A DNA stretch of 64,000 nucleotides from Tribonema minus (GCA_017506865.1 JAFCMP010000008.1:355001-419000), one strand, 5' to 3'. Positions 30,201-40,167 are shown, numbered from the stretch's first letter. Made by a program: numbers and translations. Notes: generated by a model not told the origin, from the sequence alone.

Positions 30201-32225
30201 GTCGGCGCAGCGCCACACGTCGCACTGGTCCAGGGCCCCTAGATCACCAGATGGTGTCGTGGCGCTTGCTGCTGTGCGTTTGATGAAGAGGTTGCCGCAC
30301 CCATCGCAGACCTGCTCCAGGCCGCCGCATATTGGTCGGTGGTCTAGGAAAAGCTGAACATGCAGTTCTGCAAATTGCTTCCCTTTCCCTGTGTGGCGCG
30401 TGCGCTGGTGTGCACATGCGTGTGCCGCTGGGCAATTCTTGTCCAGGGCGCGAGGATTTGCTCGCACTATGAACTTGTCGCACATGCGGCAGTCCAGCCC
30501 CGTGATATTGACCTTCCGGTTGGCAGCGTGTATCTTGGCGGGCGCCAGATCTGTCCTAGCGGTGATGCCGGATATTGGGTGCCCGTTGCGACTGTTACCG
30601 TCAGAGGTGACGCTGCCGCCTGACAGAGAGGCGCCGCTGCCAGCTGGCTGCAAAGACCGGGACGTGATTTGTCTCTGGTGACCCGCCGGCCCAGGTTCGC
30701 CAACTTCCATCGGTACAGGCATGGTCACGGTGACCGGCTTTGCCAGCGCACCGCCAGACTGTGGCTCTGGGCGGGTGACGCTGCCAGTGCTTTGGGCGCT
30801 GGCGCGGCGCCGACCCCGCCGGGGTGCAGCCGCCCCACGTTCGCCGCCCGGTGCAGCAGCGGCCGCTGGTGCTGTTGTCACCATGTCTGCAGCACATGGG
30901 GTTGCCGCTGCGGTGACCTCCATCGGCTGAGGACCGGGATGCCACTGGGGAGAGGCGCCGCTGCTAGCTGGCTGCGAAGGCCGCGACGTGATCCGTCTCT
31001 GGTGACCCGCTGGCCCACTGGTAGGTTCGCCAACTTCCATCGGTACGGGCACGGTCATGGTGACCGCCTTTGCCAGCGCACTCAGTTTGCCACACGGCGA
31101 CTCTGGGCGGTTGATGCTGCCAATGCTTCCGAGGCGGCCCAGGGGCGGCCCAGCGTTGGCGCCGCGGCGCCGACCCCGCCGGGATGCAGCTGCCCCGCGT
31201 TGGCCATCTGATGCGGCAGCGGCTGCCGGTGGTTTTGGCACCATGTCTGCCGCACGTGGCGTTGCCGCCGCCGTTAAGTCGGAGGTAACCTTGCGACGGC
31301 ATGCAGCGGCGGCTGTGACAGTCGTCCGTGGCTGTGCAACCACCGGGTTGGCCGGTGCGGGCCCCGCCGCTGGTGCGGCAGTGGCAGCCGTCACTAAAGG
31401 CGTTTTCCGCCGCGATCGTCGTTTTGGCATTGGCGTTGTCGCTACTGGTGGATCCGGCGGCAGTGTCGCCCGACGGCGTGTACTTGCCGCTGGTGGCGGT
31501 AGTACCACCAAGCTCAGTACAATTATCGCTGTTGGCGGCAGTGCCTCCCGTAAACTCGCCGCTTGAGACTCCGAGTCACTGGCAGGCTGATGCCGCGGGC
31601 GCTTCGTCTGTGAGCATCCCCTGTTACAGTGATTACTGGCACCTGGGCTGGTCAGATGGCGGCGGCGCTTCTTGACGTGCGCATGGCTGCCACTGCCCTG
31701 AGGCTCGTCCGAGTCGGCTGACGACAAGTGTAGTCTGCGCATGCTTCTGCACAGCTCTGCAACCTGACTGCACACTGGCACCTCTGGCATCGGCCGCGGT
31801 CTAGAGCTCTGGGCCATCAGCTGAGGTGGTGGCGGGCCGGGTATCGGCGGCGGGCCCGGAATCGGTGGCGGACCCGGGATCGGCGGCGGGCCCGGTATCG
31901 GTGGCGGGCCCGGTATCGGCGGCGGGCCCGGTATCGGCGGGGGGCCCGGTATCGGCGGCGGGCCCGGGATCGGCGGCGGGCCCGAAATCGGCGGCGGGCC
32001 CGGGATTGGCGGCGGGCCCGGGATCGGTGGCGGCGGCGGTATCGCTAGGCGTACCCAACGGCCAACACCATGGCGGCGTCTGCGGCGTGCGTCAGATTGG
32101 CGTGCAGCTTTGACCTGCCACCACCACAAGCCAGTATTCAGCCCGTGGTTGCGCTGTCCCCGTTTGCGTTTCAGAGGTGACCCCTCCCCATGTGAGGTAG
32201 GGCTGGTAAGCCAGTGGAGGGCCAT
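27292..32225 (-). CDS. N-terminal half of OTU-bearing non-LTR retrotransposon protein
   Basis: The frame is open from upstream. I start at ATG 32225 because codons before it translate a poly-A tract (32255-32278) into Phe and the upstream start is only GTG. The first 100-150 residues include a Lys/Arg-rich stretch, then a PPPIPG repeat. A long Ala/Pro/Ser-rich region with duplicated RRGRRR segments follows. A Cys/His cluster (CRMCDKF ... CAHQRTRH ... CDGCGNLF ... CADC) lies near 30170-30500. An OTU cysteine-protease domain follows: NGNCLIHT with the nucleophile Cys near 28925-28945 and GHFELL with the His near 28356-28376. Two more Cys/His clusters (CPLCTLAF; CHTCRRNG) follow. The protein then runs into RT at 8356 once the gypsy insertion is removed. 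Known: OTU domains cleave ubiquitin-like chains, and some non-LTR retrotransposons carry them. The current frame ends in LTR sequence at 27255. Confidence 0.75.
31838..32042 (-). repeat. 18-bp tandem repeat encoding PPPIPG
   Basis: About a dozen in-frame copies of an 18-base unit (on the plus strand close to GGCGGCGGGCCCGGTATC) encode (PPPIPG)n near the N-terminus of the OTU-bearing retrotransposon protein. Units differ by a few third-position changes and one unit reads PPPISG. Confidence 0.9.
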
Positions 32226-33962
32226 AGCTTTGAAAGGCGACTTTGAGGGGCGAGAAAAAAAAAAAAAAAAAAAAAAAACCCAGGCTCGATCTCGAAAGCG
32301 CGGCTGCCTACCGCGAACATGTCCCTGCACAGCTATACCACTTCCAGTTCAAGATCACACCCTGCTCTGGTGTATCTGGTGAGGTGCTTTTCCCGCCGTC
32401 GTGAAACGAGCGGTGGTGGAACGAGTCGGTGTGCTCAAGCTCTCTGCCTCTGACCAACACAAGGCAGCTAGGTTGAATGCAATGCTGTGCAATTCGTGTC
32501 CTTGCCGCTGCAGTGTCGTGATCCTGTCGTGTCTGTGCGTGTGCTGAATGCAGTCAGTCTCTGCCAGGCGAGGTCCCTTGTGCGGCTGCAAATCAAGCTG
32601 GTCAGCAAGCGTTCAAACCTTAATCTGGTGAACTGCTATCTACTGTCCTGCGATCCAGTGTGCCCTAGGTTCCCCCTTCCCGATCCGTCGACGGCGATAT
32701 CGTCTGATGTTTTCTTTTTTTTTTTTTTTTAGTTTGCCCTTCTTGTGCTTCGGCCGATGTCGCTGTGTGCGTAGGTAGCTTTAGCAAAATCAATGCGAGG
32801 CTTACTTGCTGTCACCGGCGACCCACGCTGCGTGTCTGGCCTTGTTCGCCGCAGGCCCGCGGTGGAGCGAAATCCGCTCTCTAGTCCTCGGGCTGTAGCC
32901 AGGCTGGCAGGTTGAGCGTGCGGTGCTGCTGTGCCCTCAGTGTCCCCTGTGCATCCTCGCCTTCCGCGCCGCCGCTCCGCCAGCGGCTCCTCCTAACCTT
33001 GCGTCCTTGTCCATGCCCTTTGTGTACGTTAGTACTCAGGTCTCCCTGAGATTAAATCACCCTACCCCACCTTTTCGCTTTTTACCTACTGCACGCGCGA
33101 GCGATCTGACAGCTGGTATCAGGTCGGTCTGCTCTAGAAACCTTGTGACGCGAGCGGCGTCAAGCGCCGTGCTGTAGCCACGGTCCATGCAGCAAGTGGT
33201 GAAGCTGCCTGCTGCACCACTGCGCGTCTCATCTCAGTGTGTGTCAGGCGCAGTCTGTGTGAGAGTGCGCTGGCGAGATTTTGAGGATTAAGGGGCCCCC
33301 CCGGGCGGGTCAAGGGGCCTGTTGGCCAACTTCGGGGATCGGATCGCGCTGGTTGGCCAACGTTGCACTGCAATCAATCACACAGCACTTTCATGTATGT
33401 TTGTGGACGACAGCAGGGCTGCTTTTTGTTTTTGTTTTTGTAAATTTTCTTCTTGGGGATTATCCCCCAGAACTTTAAGTTACTTTAGCGACAACACATG
33501 GCTGGACGGTCACTTTTTTGAAGTACAGCACGCGGGGGTGTGTGTAATCGGCAGGTGCTGTTCACCACGCATTTTCCGATGTCCATGTTCATAGACGAAG
33601 GAAATGGCTGCTTTACAATATTCAACATAAACACAACGGTGAACTGATTAATTCCGAAGTAATTTCACCAGTACCTAGTCTGGCAGTAGACGAATCAAGT
33701 TCCCTGCTGCCGCACCATGACCGTTAGGAGTCTCCTCTCAGACATCTATCTCCTCTCGACATCTATGTGCAGATCTGGTCGTCAGGCGCAGTCTGTGAGA
33801 CCATGTCTGCGTGCGATGCCCCCCCCCCCGCCCCGGCCCGGAGGGGGGGAAGGGGGGGCAAACCTGGCATAGTATAGTTAGGCCCCCGCATAGCACATCT
33901 GACTTCAGGGGGGCTAACCTTTTGAGCTGCCGCTGCGCCGGCCAGGCGCATCGCGCAGCATT
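32226..33962. other. Region between non-LTR element and methyltransferase-integrase gene
   Basis: No gene recognised. Landmarks: A24 at 32255-32278; T16 at 32715-32730; TGGTATCAGG at 33114-33123, a word like the primer-binding site for initiator-Met tRNA, three bases after ...GATCTGACA; two copies of the palindrome GTTGGCCAAC near 33323 and 33352; two copies of GTCAGGCGCAGTCTGTG near 33246 and 33781; G/C runs at 33820-33860. Part of this is likely the 5' LTR or leader of the element encoding the protein at 33963, but I could not find a matching right LTR. Confidence 0.4.
33114..33123 (+). other. Primer-binding-site-like word before methyltransferase-integrase gene
   Basis: TGGTATCAGG resembles the initiator-Met tRNA primer-binding site (TGGTATCAG...) used by many plant-type LTR elements. 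It is preceded by ...CTGACA, which could be an LTR end. No second LTR copy was found, so the call is weak. Confidence 0.35.
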
Positions 33963-36900
33963 ATGCAGCCAGCCACCTTTGCCGACTTGGGCTGTGGCAT
34001 CGGCGGCGCCACGGAGGGCGCCGCTGGCTACATGCGCCCCATCATCGCCGTGGAGCTCGACCAACGCACACTAGATGTGTACTCGCAGCGCTTCCCCACG
34101 GTGCCCACCATCTGCGCCGACCTTGCCTCGGAGGAGGTTTACCGTTTCCTACGCGTACGCTCTGTCTACGCCTTGGTACATGGCAGCAACTGCCAGCCCT
34201 ACTCCGCCGCCGGCCCGCGCATCGAAGGACCACTCGCCATCTCCACACTCGACTACGGCCGCCTGCAGCTACGGTGCCGGCCCGTGCTCGGCATCTTGGA
34301 GAACGTGCCCCCTTTTCTCAGCAGTGCCACCTTCCGCGCGTACCGCGACATGCTTCTCAGCGGCGGCTACGACATCGGCATATACACGTTAGACGCAGCG
34401 GCTCTTGGCGCCGCCACTGTACGCCGCCGCGTCTACGTTGTGTCACTGCAACGCAGTGAGCGCTCTGGGTCGCGCCTCATGCTACTGGACCAGTGCATTC
34501 GCGATTGCCACCAGCAGCCGCGCCGCCTCACCGTCCACGACGTCCTGCCCAGCCAGCCGGACGCCTACGTCTACATGTCCCGCTACCCCGCCGGCGCTTG
34601 CATCTTGGATGCTCACGCGCCCGCGCCCACTCTTCTAGCGCGCATCGCTCAGCGCCTGCCGGCCAACTACGTGCCGCGCGCCGGCGATGCCTGCGCACCT
34701 TCTGAGGCTCATACTTTGAGCTTCAGCGACATGCTGCGCATTCAGGGCATGGAGCCTATTTTGCCGCCACTGCCCCTCCCCCGCGCTTTGGAGGGACGCC
34801 TGGCCGCCAACGCCATCCTGCCCATTCACATGAAGACCCTCTCTAGCTGCCTGGCCATGGTAGGAGCGCTGGACTTACTGCCCGTCTCCACGATCATCCC
34901 TGGCCGCCTCATTTGCGCGCCGACTCGCGCCAAGGCCCACATGGCATCAGGAGCTGTTCAGTTTGACCGCGCAGCGCTCAACAGCGCCGCGCTTGTCATC
35001 GCTCCAAACCCTCTGGTGCCCAACACTAGGGTTCTTCGCAGCGCCGCCAAGCCCGCTGCCACCGCTACCACTTCCGCCGCGGCTGATGCAACTGCCAGCG
35101 CCGCCACTTCTTCCGCCGGCGCTAGCGCCGATGTTGAAGTTGGCGTGCAGTCAGCCGCCCTTGGCACCACTGACGCAGCCGTCAGCGCCGCCGCTTCGCC
35201 CGCCGGCGCCAGCCCCGACGTTGAAGTTAGCACGCAGCCGGCCGTCCTTGGCACCGCCGGCGCCGATGGCGTCGGCCGCTCCGCCAGCGCTTCTGAGCCC
35301 GCTGCCGCCGCCGACCCTGCCTCTTCGCCAGCCCCATCAGACAGCAGCAGCGCGCCCATGCCGTCCGCTGCCGCCTCTAGCGTCGCAGACGCTGGCGGCG
35401 CGGACTTCATCAACGACGCGGACTTCACCGCCTCAGCGGAAGGCGACGGCGACTCCAGCGCGCCCGCAAGCTACTCCAGCCTGCCTGGCCTTACGTTAGA
35501 GCGCCTTCGCGAACTTCAAGCCGCTGACGCCGCCGCCGGCCCCATACTGCGACAGCTCGCCGGCGACTCTACTGCTCAGTCATCTGCCGCCGGTGACGCT
35601 CCCACTTCTGCCACCGCCGAACTCGCCAACTACCGTCTCAGTGACGATGGCGTATTATTCCGCGTGGACATGGAGCAGTCACCAGTGTACAGCAACGACA
35701 GGGAGCGCGTTACTCTCTTTGTGCCTCAGGTTTTGGTCTCCACAGTGCTCACCGCCACCCACGACAACCACGTCTCCGGCGGCCACATGGGCGCGGAGGT
35801 CACGCTGCGCCGCGTTCGCGCCAAGTACTACTGGCCCACGCACCGCGCCGACGTATTGCGCTGGTGCGACACGTGCATTACGTGTCAGCGCACCAAGACC
35901 CTCCACCGCAAGGCGCAACTCCCCTCCGGCACGCTCAACACTACACTGGAGCCGCGCCAAGGCCTCCACATCGACCGTATGGGCCCCTTTCAACCGTCCG
36001 CTGATGGCAGCCTATACGTGTGCGCACTGGTGGACCCCTGCACGCGCTTCCGCGTCAACACCGGCATACCAGGCAAGGCGCCCCGCCACGTCGCTCAGCG
36101 CATCGTGGACTACTGGGTGGCCTACTTTGGCGTGCCGCGGTACCTGCACTCGGACCAAGGTACGGAGTTCGTCAATGACGTCATTCGCGAGCTTTGCGAC
36201 CTGCTCGGCATCGACCAGACCACCACCACGCCGTACCGCCCCCAGGCCAACGCCATCGTGGAGCACGGCAACGACGTACTCGGCAACATGATGCGCGTAC
36301 ACGCCCTGCGTCACCCTCAGCATTGGGACCGGCTACTGTTCGCGCACTCCCTCGCCGCCAACACCGCGTACCGCCGCTCGATCTTTGAGTCGCCATTCTT
36401 CCTCCACATGGGCTTTCACCCGCGTCTTCCCATCGACATCATCTTGGGCGAGCCCGCGCCGCCTACTTCCAGCGACTACCGCCGCGAGCTTCAGTCAACA
36501 CTGCAGGAGGCATACGAGCTGCTACGCCGCAACAGCGAGGCCCTACAATGCCGCCTTGACGCTGACGCCGCTGCGCTCGACATACCTACCTACTCAGTTG
36601 GCGACCGCGTCTGGGTGGCCGCCGTACCGGACCCCAAAATCGCCGTCGCGCCCAAGCTTCAGTCGGACTGGGCAGGCCCTTTTGAGGTGCTGCGCGTCAT
36701 CAACCCCATATGTGTTGAAGTACGCATGTCCGCCAACGCTACCACCGGCACGCGCTTCCACATCGCGCACGTCCGCCGCTACGCTGACGGCGAGCGCCCA
36801 TCGCCGCTCACGGAGAGCGACTTTGTCTACATGGGCCGCCCCCTACTCACGGTTCACGCGCCACGCGCGCCTGGCCGCACCGACGGCGCCGACGCCGACG

Positions 36901-37136
36901 TCGCCTGTACGTTGGACCCGTCCGTCGCCGTCGAGGCCACCGTGGCGCGCAAGCCTGGGCGTGGACGTGCCGCCGACGGCAACCAAGTCTACCAAGTCCG
37001 CTACTTCGGCGACCTCAGCGGCACTGACTGGCTCAGCCGTCGTCACCTCATCAACCGTGGCCTTCACGACATGGTCACCGCGTTCGACACGCGTTTCGCG
37101 CTTCCCGAGCCCATCAACCTCGACACCCGCGCCTGA
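33963..37136 (+). CDS. DNA cytosine-5 methyltransferase fused to gypsy-type integrase
   Basis: 1057 codons, ATG at 33963, no interruption. Residues 1-300 form a complete C5 methyltransferase: FADLGCGIGGATEG (motif I, 6-19), VELDQRT (II), SNCQPYSAAG with candidate nucleophile Cys77 (IV), ILENVP (111-116), ATVRRRVYVV (151-160), and LRIQGME with LAANAILP (IX-X, 258-288). Residues about 355-505 are Ala/Ser/Pro-rich. Integrase follows: leader LERLRELQAADA, zinc finger HDNHVSGGHMG ... CDTCITCQRTK (near 600-645), then catalytic D, D and E in LHIDRMGPF, HSDQGTEF and NAIVEHGN with 35 residues between the last two. A GPF motif (DWAGPFEVLRV) and a chromo-like tail (YQVRYFGDLSGTDWL) end it. No protease, RT or RNase H. 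Known: cytosine methyltransferases have been reported inside LTR retrotransposons of some algae and dinoflagellates. Inferred: RT-less derivative or captured fusion. The motif IV PPC is SNC here, so activity needs testing. Confidence 0.85.
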   Translation: MQPATFADLGCGIGGATEGAAGYMRPIIAVELDQRTLDVYSQRFPTVPTICADLASEEVYRFLRVRSVYALVHGSNCQPYSAAGPRIEGPLAISTLDYGRLQLRCRPVLGILENVPPFLSSATFRAYRDMLLSGGYDIGIYTLDAAALGAATVRRRVYVVSLQRSERSGSRLMLLDQCIRDCHQQPRRLTVHDVLPSQPDAYVYMSRYPAGACILDAHAPAPTLLARIAQRLPANYVPRAGDACAPSEAHTLSFSDMLRIQGMEPILPPLPLPRALEGRLAANAILPIHMKTLSSCLAMVGALDLLPVSTIIPGRLICAPTRAKAHMASGAVQFDRAALNSAALVIAPNPLVPNTRVLRSAAKPAATATTSAAADATASAATSSAGASADVEVGVQSAALGTTDAAVSAAASPAGASPDVEVSTQPAVLGTAGADGVGRSASASEPAAAADPASSPAPSDSSSAPMPSAAASSVADAGGADFINDADFTASAEGDGDSSAPASYSSLPGLTLERLRELQAADAAAGPILRQLAGDSTAQSSAAGDAPTSATAELANYRLSDDGVLFRVDMEQSPVYSNDRERVTLFVPQVLVSTVLTATHDNHVSGGHMGAEVTLRRVRAKYYWPTHRADVLRWCDTCITCQRTKTLHRKAQLPSGTLNTTLEPRQGLHIDRMGPFQPSADGSLYVCALVDPCTRFRVNTGIPGKAPRHVAQRIVDYWVAYFGVPRYLHSDQGTEFVNDVIRELCDLLGIDQTTTTPYRPQANAIVEHGNDVLGNMMRVHALRHPQHWDRLLFAHSLAANTAYRRSIFESPFFLHMGFHPRLPIDIILGEPAPPTSSDYRRELQSTLQEAYELLRRNSEALQCRLDADAAALDIPTYSVGDRVWVAAVPDPKIAVAPKLQSDWAGPFEVLRVINPICVEVRMSANATTGTRFHIAHVRRYADGERPSPLTESDFVYMGRPLLTVHAPRAPGRTDGADADVACTLDPSVAVEATVARKPGRGRAADGNQVYQVRYFGDLSGTDWLSRRHLINRGLHDMVTAFDTRFALPEPINLDTRA

Positions 37137-37943
37137 GCCAAGAACTTCAAGAGGCGTTGGAGGGGGGCGTCGCCGCGCACGCGCTAAGTACATGCCGCAC
37201 TCCGCCGCATGTCTGTTGTTTTGCACTCCATGTGCAATGTAGTGTGTCGCGCGCCGCGCGCGCGCGCGTTTCATACAGCTTGGCTGTTCAATGTTAGCAG
37301 CATCGCCGCCCTATTGGCCGCTTTGCGTACATGCAGCTTTTGCTGTTAGGTGTCAGCAGCATCGCCGCCCTATTGGCCGCTTTGCAATGTGGTGCTATTG
37401 TGACACCATTTGAGTAACTATAAGGGAGGGGGGAGCATATTCTTGTGATGCACCACGTTCACACTGGTGTTATCACAGGTACATCAAGGGGGGTATGTGG
37501 GAATCTGCCCCTTTATCCGCCCCACAACTTCATCTTTCAACTTCCGTAACTGCCATCTACCGTTGGTACAGTTGCCCACCACGAGGCCCACTACTTTGGC
37601 ACCCTTGGTGTGGTGTAACTGCCACCTATGATTGGTTAGTTGTCTACCAATCAGGCCCACCACTCTGGCCCTGGGTGTGCCCACACTGGCTCTCTAAGTT
37701 GCCAACTGTTGGCAGCAGCTCTCCTCTGCTCCCTTGCAATGCAATCACTCTTAACCTGCAACACGACAGTGTCAGACTTTGCAACCCTGCCCTGCCTTGC
37801 CAACCTGGAGTCAACAAGTGGCCTGCTGTTTTTCACCTACAGCTGAGTGTGGGCTGACCTACAACTGGTCTGGCCATCACACACTCTGTGTTTTGGGGCT
37901 TAAAACAGCCTACCCCACAAATTCGAAGTGGTTGCACGTGGTT
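37137..37943. other. 3' flank of methyltransferase-integrase gene with short repeats
   Basis: A purine-rich GGAGGGGGGCG at 37158-37170 could be a polypurine tract. A CG alternating run lies at 37251-37268. A 30-base segment, AGCAGCATCGCC...GGCCGCTTTGC, occurs at about 37298 and again at about 37352. Two imperfect roughly 67-bp units (about 37549-37615 and 37616-37683) share AACTGCCAYCTAYC and GGCCCACYACTYTGG. No long frame or right LTR was recognised. Confidence 0.45.
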
Positions 37944-40167
37944 TATCAATCAAAAAGCGGTGGCTAAAGTGCTGGAACGATTGCAGGCGGCAGATTTTTA
38001 CGATGGAGCAGCAGCAGCAACTTGGTAAGCGTCCGCATTGCGTTCATTTTCATACTTGTAACATTCTCACTTCACAACGAGCGACACACACACACAGCAG
38101 GCTCTGTCAATGCGGATTGCTCGTCATGAACATGTCATTCTCGCTGCGAGGCTGGAATGGACACACTAAGAGGCTGGAATGGACATATTTATAAGTTGAA
38201 GTGTTGACAATGAAATTTAAAAATATTCTCCATATGAGACACAACCGCCTACTTCGGGCATGTGCAAGTCGCGCTTGCTCGCTCGATGCTATCGTAAAGC
38301 AAGGGCATTGTCGCCAGCTGGTGCCTTCTTTGGCGAGCGGGCCACCTGCATGCTTTTAAGCAGGGTGGAAAGCTGTTCGAACTCTGGCGGTAGCACCTGT
38401 AGATGCCAAGCCTTTTATGATCTGGCACAGTTACAAAGTCCAATACCCAGGATCAGAAGCAGAACTCACCTGCCCCAGAGGTCAGTGCTGCAGGCGCACT
38501 GCGCAACTGCAACTGAGCAGAACGATAATGATACTTTGCTGCTTTGTCCGGGCATGCACTTTGGCTCCGAGTGGAGCTGGCTGTAGTACATTCGGTTGCA
38601 TGTAAAACCAGGCTCTGCTCCAGTGAAAACTGCTGCCACAGCCCGCCAGCGCTGCAAGTTCAACATCAGTCATACCTTTAGACATGCGTGTACCCGCGTT
38701 AGTGACTAGCCACATGTGGATGCATGTTCATCCCTGTGCACTTGCCTCGTTCAGTGACGTGCAAAAGGAAGCCACGCGCACAAGGCCGCGCTGCTCTGCA
38801 CTAAATATACACTGCAGTCAATATTTTCAGACCAACCTTTTGTCGCTGGCCACGGTCGAGTGCGCAGTCAAGGGCATCTTGATTTGGGTGTACGCGTCAG
38901 ATTGTCAGCAACGAGCCCCTGTGCCATGCACTCATATGCGTATTGGCCACTTTGCATGAAATCATTGATTGGTTGTCACCACTCTGCGTGGTGCCATTGC
39001 CCTCCCTTCGCCGGCGTGCGCACATGAATTACTGTTGATGCGGACCGAAGCCTCACTTTGCTGAATGCCCTGGAAGAGCCGTTAGTGCGCGGCACCTACA
39101 TCGATCGGCGTAGTGTTTGAACTTCACCCGCATCTGGGGGTGCCGCCATTTATGTTCATGTCCCATCAGACATGGACCGCTTCATGTGCTGTCACCATCG
39201 AGTTGCAGTATCAAGAAAGCCCTTTCTCTCTGTCCGTACAGGTGCGGATGCGTGGGCCCGCGTCTTTGAGTTCCTGGGCCCTGCAGGCCGCTTTCTTCAA
39301 CTGCCATCAGTGAGCCGCGAGTGGCGCGCCCTGTATGCAGCAGCGCTCAACGATCATCATCAGCAGCAGCAGCCACAGCCACAGCCGCAGCAGCAGCAGC
39401 AGCAGCAGCAGCATGCCTCAACCGCCATACACCTCATGGCCGCCTCCGCACCGCTCCTGCGGTGGGCATTTGCCAACGGCTGCCCTAAGAGCAGGCACAT
39501 GCTTGGCCACATTGCCAACGCCGGCGGCAGCCTCGACGCCGCCAAGTGCGCGCGCGCCGCCGGCTGCGGGTGGGGTGAGGTGATACTCCATGCCGCCATG
39601 CGCGTTCGCCTGGACATGTTGGAGTGGGCGTGCGCAGGCGGTTACCTAGTGACCCCCGCCATTGCCAATATGGCCGCCACGACGGCCATCATGCACGGGC
39701 ACATCGCCGTCTTGAAGTGGGCGCGCGGCAACGGCGCCATGCTCACCCAGTTCCACTGCGATTTCGCTGCGATGCACGGGCACCTGGCGTGCCTGCAGTG
39801 GCTGCGCGCGGAGGGCACTGACTGGGACGCTACCACTTGCACTCTTGCAGCGCGAGGCGGCCACCTAGCAACGCTGCAGTGGGCGCGAGCGAACGGCGCG
39901 CCGTGGAATGCTCATACGTGCGCACAGGCGGCAGGGGGGGGGCACCTGGAGCTGCTGCAGTGGGCACGGCTCAACGGCGCACCCTGGGATGCGCATACGT
40001 GCTTGGATGCCAGCCGAGGAGGGCATCTATATGTGCTCAAGTGGGCACGGGAGCAGGGGTGTCCGTGGGTGCCCGGACAGTGCCTGGCCGCCACCACCTC
40101 AGCCGAAGTTCGCGAGTATATTGTGGCCACAAGCGATTATGTGCCCCTCGCACATCAGGTCCCTTAG
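37944..40167. repeat. Right arm of inverted gene duplication
   Basis: Diverged reverse complement of 1967-4256; includes about 59 bases upstream of the ATG at 38003, both exons and parts of the intron. Confidence 0.75.
38003..40167 (+). CDS. F-box-like/ankyrin-repeat protein, right paralogue (2 exons)
   Basis: Exon 1 is 38003-38024 (ATG then Gln-rich MEQQQQL plus one base). GTAAG starts the intron at 38025, CAG ends it at 39241, and exon 2 runs 39242-40167. The join makes a Gly codon and continues ADAWARVFEFLGPAGRF, the F-box-like motif, then PSVSREWRALY. A CAG-encoded Gln/Pro stretch follows (39356-39413), then about nine ankyrin-type units such as GHLELLQWARLNGAPWDAHT. Both splice sites match those of the left paralogue, although the exon 1 lengths (22 versus 25 nt) and the Gln tracts differ. 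Likely an adaptor that recruits a protein to an SCF-type ubiquitin ligase, by family analogy only. The unspliced frame starting 39172 would give a different N-terminus, not shared with the paralogue. Confidence 0.78.

Larger units (their letters stand above)
4435..32225 (-). mobile_element. Non-LTR retrotransposon with OTU, RT and RLE-like modules, split by a gypsy insertion
   Basis: Two minus-strand reading frames, 32225-27292 and 8356-4435, belong to one element separated by an 18.9-kb gypsy insertion. Evidence: the gypsy element has a GTCT target duplication at 8357-8360 and 27292-27295. Removing it with one GTCT copy restores one uninterrupted frame: codons GAC CAG AC at 27299-27292 continue with C AAT GAG from 8356. 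The combined frame is about 2950 codons with a single in-frame TAG at 6715-6717. Order: proline repeats, Cys/His clusters, OTU-type cysteine protease, RT, Cys/His cluster with RLE-like tail. The 5' and 3' ends are not defined: no target duplication was found for this element. Confidence 0.75.

Noticed and set aside
36385..37242. Frame overlapping the integrase end of the MTase-integrase gene
   Set aside because: Arg/Ser/Thr-rich out-of-phase translation of high-GC coding sequence.
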